Source: Anaerolineales bacterium
GTDB lineage: Bacteria > Chloroflexota > Anaerolineae > Anaerolineales > Villigracilaceae
Reading direction: 5' to 3'
DNA length: 64,000 nt
NCBI GenBank assembly: GCA_016928525.1
Contig: JAFGKO010000241.1
Span: 1-64,000 of the forward strand
The notes beneath the pieces are model-generated. The model searched no databases and was not told the origin of the DNA. It saw only the letters and a list, made by a program, of their open reading frames with translations. The translations under genes and the position numbers were made by a program. The stretch's first letter is position 1; each line of letters opens with the position of its first letter. Positions 61,523 to 64,000 of this stretch are shown one piece after another.

Positions 61523-62406
61523 GGTTGTCCTAAAACCTGTTTTCTATAAGCGTGCATGACGCGCTCAGTCTCAAAGCCAAACTTACCATATAAATTCCGT
61601 GCTGCAATGTTATCAGCATTTACTGTCAGGTTGATTTTCTTTGTCGTAGGCGCAGACAGCATCCAGTCCATGCCCGAGGCGAGCAGGGCAGCGCCAATGC
61701 CGCGGTTGCGCGACGATGCCTCCGTGCCGATGAAGTCCACATAGCCCGATTCGGCTTCGGGTTCGATTTTGCAGAAGTGGTACCCAAGCAACTGAGCAGC
61801 TTCGATTGCAAGGAACAGTTTGTGCGTTCCGTTCAGTTTTTCAACCATTTGTTGCGCAGTGAAGTATGCATTTGGAAACAGGGCCTTGTGCAACTGCTCC
61901 AATTTTTTAAAGAAGCTTTCCTGGTAAGCAATGATTTGCGTTTTCTCCTGTGCGAGTGGAGTATAGTTCTCACGCGCCAGAGTCAGGACAGCATTCTCAG
62001 AACGTAGAGGAAATCCATGCCGGGTGGCAAAGTCCTGGATGTGGATATTTTGCTCATCGCAAAACAAATCGTAGTCGCGAATGCCTGCCGGGATGAACGC
62101 TATGCTTTCCGCGTACAGCTTATCCGCGATGGCTTGCCAATCCGCATGCTCGATAAGCGGACCATACAGCCAGGCGCGGTTGATTTCGGGGTCAGCGTCT
62201 ACGCCAAAAACTCCGACGAGATTGCTGCCATCGTATGCCAGCAGAAATCCCTCGGCGGGTGGGATGAGACATTCAGCTAACGAGGCGCGCACATCCGCTT
62301 CGCCTTCGCCGAAGAACCCGATATGATGAGCCCCGTCACTGTTGAGGCGAGTAACGAACTGAACGAGTTTTTCAACATGATCTTTGCAGCGGGTGATTCG
62401 TATCAT
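61519..62406 (-). CDS. GNAT-family N-acetyltransferase
   Basis: A 295-residue acetyltransferase with two GNAT-like halves. The C-terminal half (about 150-290) is complete: LFLAIEAAQLLGYHFCKIEP, YVDFIGTEASSRNRGIGAAL (acetyl-CoA loop RxxGIG) and LTVNADNIAARNLYGKFGFE. The N-terminal half (AEGFLLAYDGSNLVGVFGVD) is degenerate. It starts MIRITRCKDHVEKLVQF. Acceptor unknown. Coupled by a 4-bp overlap to prs, which may reflect gene packing only. Confidence 0.87.
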   Translation of the reverse strand: MIRITRCKDHVEKLVQFVTRLNSDGAHHIGFFGEGEADVRASLAECLIPPAEGFLLAYDGSNLVGVFGVDADPEINRAWLYGPLIEHADWQAIADKLYAESIAFIPAGIRDYDLFCDEQNIHIQDFATRHGFPLRSENAVLTLARENYTPLAQEKTQIIAYQESFFKKLEQLHKALFPNAYFTAQQMVEKLNGTHKLFLAIEAAQLLGYHFCKIEPEAESGYVDFIGTEASSRNRGIGAALLASGMDWMLSAPTTKKINLTVNADNIAARNLYGKFGFETERVMHAYRKQVLGQP

Positions 62407-62445
62407 CGATTCTCCGATGAAGACTGTCTGGCGACATCGAATTTA

Positions 62446-63156
62446 TCATTGTGCTACGTAGGCGCCATCTTGCAGAACTGGGACACAACTGCTGACGTTC
62501 AATTCAGAGGCAAGGTATACGTCATCTTTATAGCCGCGTTCGATCAATTCTTTCCCTGAGCCACATTGCAGTAGATGATCTATCAGTTTTCGGACAGCAG
62601 CGAGGAAAGCGGATTTTGCCGCCCCCGCTTCGGGGGAGCAGTTGCCATTCAGATAATGGATGATCGCGCCCGCCCCGATCACGTCTTCAAAAGATGGGCG
62701 CAATGAGCCGTCGGGCCAGCGTTCCCCGGCGGGGATGAGGGCAATCCGGCTGCCATACTTTTTCGCTGCTTCGGCCACAGCGCGCGCATTCCTGAGACAA
62801 CCTGCCAGGGTTGGCGTCTCACCGGTTGCCAGAGTCAATGTTGATCCGTTGGGCGAAGGCAGAACGAGCTTTATCCCCTCGGAAATCCCTAACATGGATT
62901 TTGGAGAGAGGGAATATCTTGCACCCCCCCGTTTTTGCGCCAGCTCCGCCCCGATCGATCTGGCAAACTCCTGTGCAGTCTCCTGCCTCCCGCGAAACGG
63001 ATAAAATATCGCTTTACGGTTTGTTGCTATCTCCACACAAGTAGTAAAAGAAAGCACATCTACAATAATGATCACATCGCTATTGGGCGTAAGCAAGTTT
63101 ACGCCATGTTCGCCCCATTCGAGGCGAATATTGAATTCAGCCTGAGTAAAAGTCAT
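62446..63156 (-). CDS. comB: ComB-family 2-phosphosulfolactate phosphatase
   Basis: Magnesium phosphatase family whose studied member removes phosphate from 2-phosphosulfolactate in coenzyme M synthesis. 236 residues: DVIIIVDVLSFTTCVEIATN (active site), LVLPSPNGSTLTLATGETPT, AGCLRNARAVAEAAKKYGSR, ALIPAGERWPDGSLRPSFED and GAGAIIHYLNG. In bacteria without coenzyme M the substrate is unknown; no other comA/comC gene is here. It follows pyrE by 9 bp and precedes the GNAT gene by 39 bp, a likely operon. Confidence 0.9.
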   Translation of the reverse strand: MTFTQAEFNIRLEWGEHGVNLLTPNSDVIIIVDVLSFTTCVEIATNRKAIFYPFRGRQETAQEFARSIGAELAQKRGGARYSLSPKSMLGISEGIKLVLPSPNGSTLTLATGETPTLAGCLRNARAVAEAAKKYGSRIALIPAGERWPDGSLRPSFEDVIGAGAIIHYLNGNCSPEAGAAKSAFLAAVRKLIDHLLQCGSGKELIERGYKDDVYLASELNVSSCVPVLQDGAYVAQ

Positions 63157-63165
63157 AAGTCCCTG

Positions 63166-63777
63166 CTAACTGGATAAAAACTTTCGCGTTGCTTCGATTT
63201 TTTCTTTTTCTACCCTGCTTGTTTGCTCCCAATGATCCAGCATCTGGCTGATGGTCAGCACAGCGTGCATGACGTAACTCGCCTCGGCCAGCGCATCTTT
63301 CGCACCGGACTGCCGGTCCACCAGCACGACCACGTCTTTGACGACCAGCCCGGCGCCGGTCAGCTTTTCGATGGCTTCGAATTTGCTGCCGCCGGTGGTG
63401 GCGAGGTCATCAATGACGACCACGGTTTCCCCGGCGTGATACTCGCCTTCGATCTCTGCCTTGGTGCCATAGGCTTTGACTTCCTTGCGCGGGTAGATCA
63501 TGGGATAGTTCCCTGCGAGAGAAATGGCGGTCGCAATCGGGATGGCGGCGTAGGGCAAGCCGGCAATGCGAGAGAATTGGAGGGGAGAGAGTAACGGCAA
63601 GTAGGATTGCGCGATTTCTGCAAGCAACTTAGGATAGGTGATAATTTGGCGCAGGTCGATGTAGATGGGGGATTTCAGCCCCGATTTGAGGGTGAACTCG
63701 CCGAATTTGATGCAGCCGGCCTCCAGCAAGCTATCGGCGAGAGTAGAGAGTGGAGCGGAGAGAGTAGTTTCTGCCAT
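63166..63777 (-). CDS. pyrE: Orotate phosphoribosyltransferase
   Basis: Joins orotate and PRPP to orotidine 5'-phosphate in pyrimidine synthesis. 203 residues: CIKFGEFTLKSGLKSPIYID (typical start of the fold), AGLPYAAIPIATAISLAGNY, YPRKEVKAYGTKAEIEGEYH and the PRPP loop TVVVIDDLATTGGSKFEAIE. The first dozen residues (MAETTLSAPLSTLADS) are encoded by a GAGAGTAGAGAGTGGAGC stretch resembling the TAGAGAG repeats. It follows pyrF on the same strand across a repeat. Confidence 0.95.
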   Translation of the reverse strand: MAETTLSAPLSTLADSLLEAGCIKFGEFTLKSGLKSPIYIDLRQIITYPKLLAEIAQSYLPLLSPLQFSRIAGLPYAAIPIATAISLAGNYPMIYPRKEVKAYGTKAEIEGEYHAGETVVVIDDLATTGGSKFEAIEKLTGAGLVVKDVVVLVDRQSGAKDALAEASYVMHAVLTISQMLDHWEQTSRVEKEKIEATRKFLSS

Positions 63778-63788
63778 TACAACCCTTC

Positions 63789-63870
63789 ATTACCACTAAG
63801 GCTCGAAGGCACGAAGTCACTAAGTATTTAAAATTTGTGTCTTCGTGACTCAGCGTCTTAGTGGTTCAGC
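63789..63870. repeat. Palindromic repeat ACCACTAAGGCTCGAAG / CTTCGTGACTCAGCGTCTTAG
   Basis: ACCACTAAGGCTCGAAGGCA and ACGAAGTCACTAAG on the left oppose GTCTTCGTGACTCAGC and GTCTTAGTGGT on the right. It supplies the stop codon of pyrF. It is related to 12953-13033. Confidence 0.75.
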
Positions 63871-64000
63871 GAGTATCGTAAATTGATAATTTCATCCCGC
63901 AATTCTGCCGCGGCGAGAGCAAGATTCTCGGCCCGTGCAATCGAGCGTGAGACGTTGATGAGCATGCCCCTGCCGTCTTTGCGCAGTCCTGACCTGAGCG
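63858..64000 (-). CDS. pyrF: Orotidine 5'-phosphate decarboxylase, C-terminal end only
   Basis: The minus-strand frame is open from the window end to a TAA at 63858-63860 and encodes LRSGLRKDGRGMLINVSRSI, then ARAENLALAAAELRDEIINL and RYSLNH. This fits the last helix region of type 2 PyrF, where SR(S/G)I binds the phosphate. The last residues and stop come from the repeat. Position directly before pyrE supports the call; the two act in succession in UMP synthesis. Confidence 0.75.
   Translation of the reverse strand, partial: LRSGLRKDGRGMLINVSRSIARAENLALAAAELRDEIINLRYSLNH

Overview
The window looks like a chromosomal contig from a Chloroflexota bacterium, most likely of class Anaerolineae. 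This is inferred from gene content and style, not from a database search: a SpoVS homologue, glutamate-derived haem synthesis by the coproporphyrin route, an AmmeMemoRadiSam radical SAM enzyme, exported proteins with Pro/Thr/Glu linkers, a pyrophosphate-type phosphofructokinase, and intergenic spaces filled with short palindromic repeats. Coding is dense, on both strands. No phage, insertion sequence or CRISPR array is visible.

Layout. 1-2.2 kb: the end of sdhA, then sdhB. 2.2-7 kb: small single genes (membrane protein, Nudix hydrolase, alpha-toroid protein), a toxin-antitoxin pair with a regular operator, and a metallo-beta-lactamase/TPR protein. 7.1-10.5 kb: an A+T-rich island with a membrane-anchored STAND NTPase, followed by a pentapeptide-repeat protein, possibly a defence module. 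10.6-18.4 kb: a C39-like/SH3b protein, a HpaI-type aldolase, two glycosyltransferases, a deoxynucleoside kinase with a nucleotidyltransferase, a DnaA-box cluster that could be oriC, and spoVS. 18.5-29.2 kb: a large lamin-tail surface protein, an acyl-CoA mutase large subunit with isobutyryl-CoA-mutase-type residues, PPi-type phosphofructokinase, RNase Z, FtsK and a secreted protein.

29.3-41.4 kb: a 52-bp perfect palindrome, tRNA-Arg(CCU), then the haem cluster hemA-hemC-hemD-hemB-radical SAM-hemQ-hemE-DUF4491-DUF4491-hemH-hemY-hemL. It holds every step from glutamyl-tRNA to haem b by the coproporphyrin route, and no hemF or hemN. Genes from hemC to hemY are mostly translationally coupled.

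41.7-50.4 kb: a cysteine-desulfurase-like enzyme, UspA, MobA and AmrS, then a peptide-type ABC importer whose substrate-binding lipoprotein is circularly permuted. 50.4-56.4 kb: an alpha-2-macroglobulin-like lipoprotein without a recognisable thioester. 56.4-64 kb: a frameshifted membrane gene, rhomboid protease, guanylate kinase, FmdB zinc ribbon, aminotransferase, PRPP synthetase, GNAT, ComB, pyrE and the end of pyrF. PRPP synthetase supplies the co-substrate of PyrE.

Two features cut across the window. Several families of short palindromes sit between genes; in at least three genes (hemD and two glycosyltransferases) one lies in frame inside the coding sequence, and in others the repeat supplies the stop codon. 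Also, several genes have a TATAAT-like -10 box only 6-7 bases before the start codon, which predicts leaderless mRNAs.
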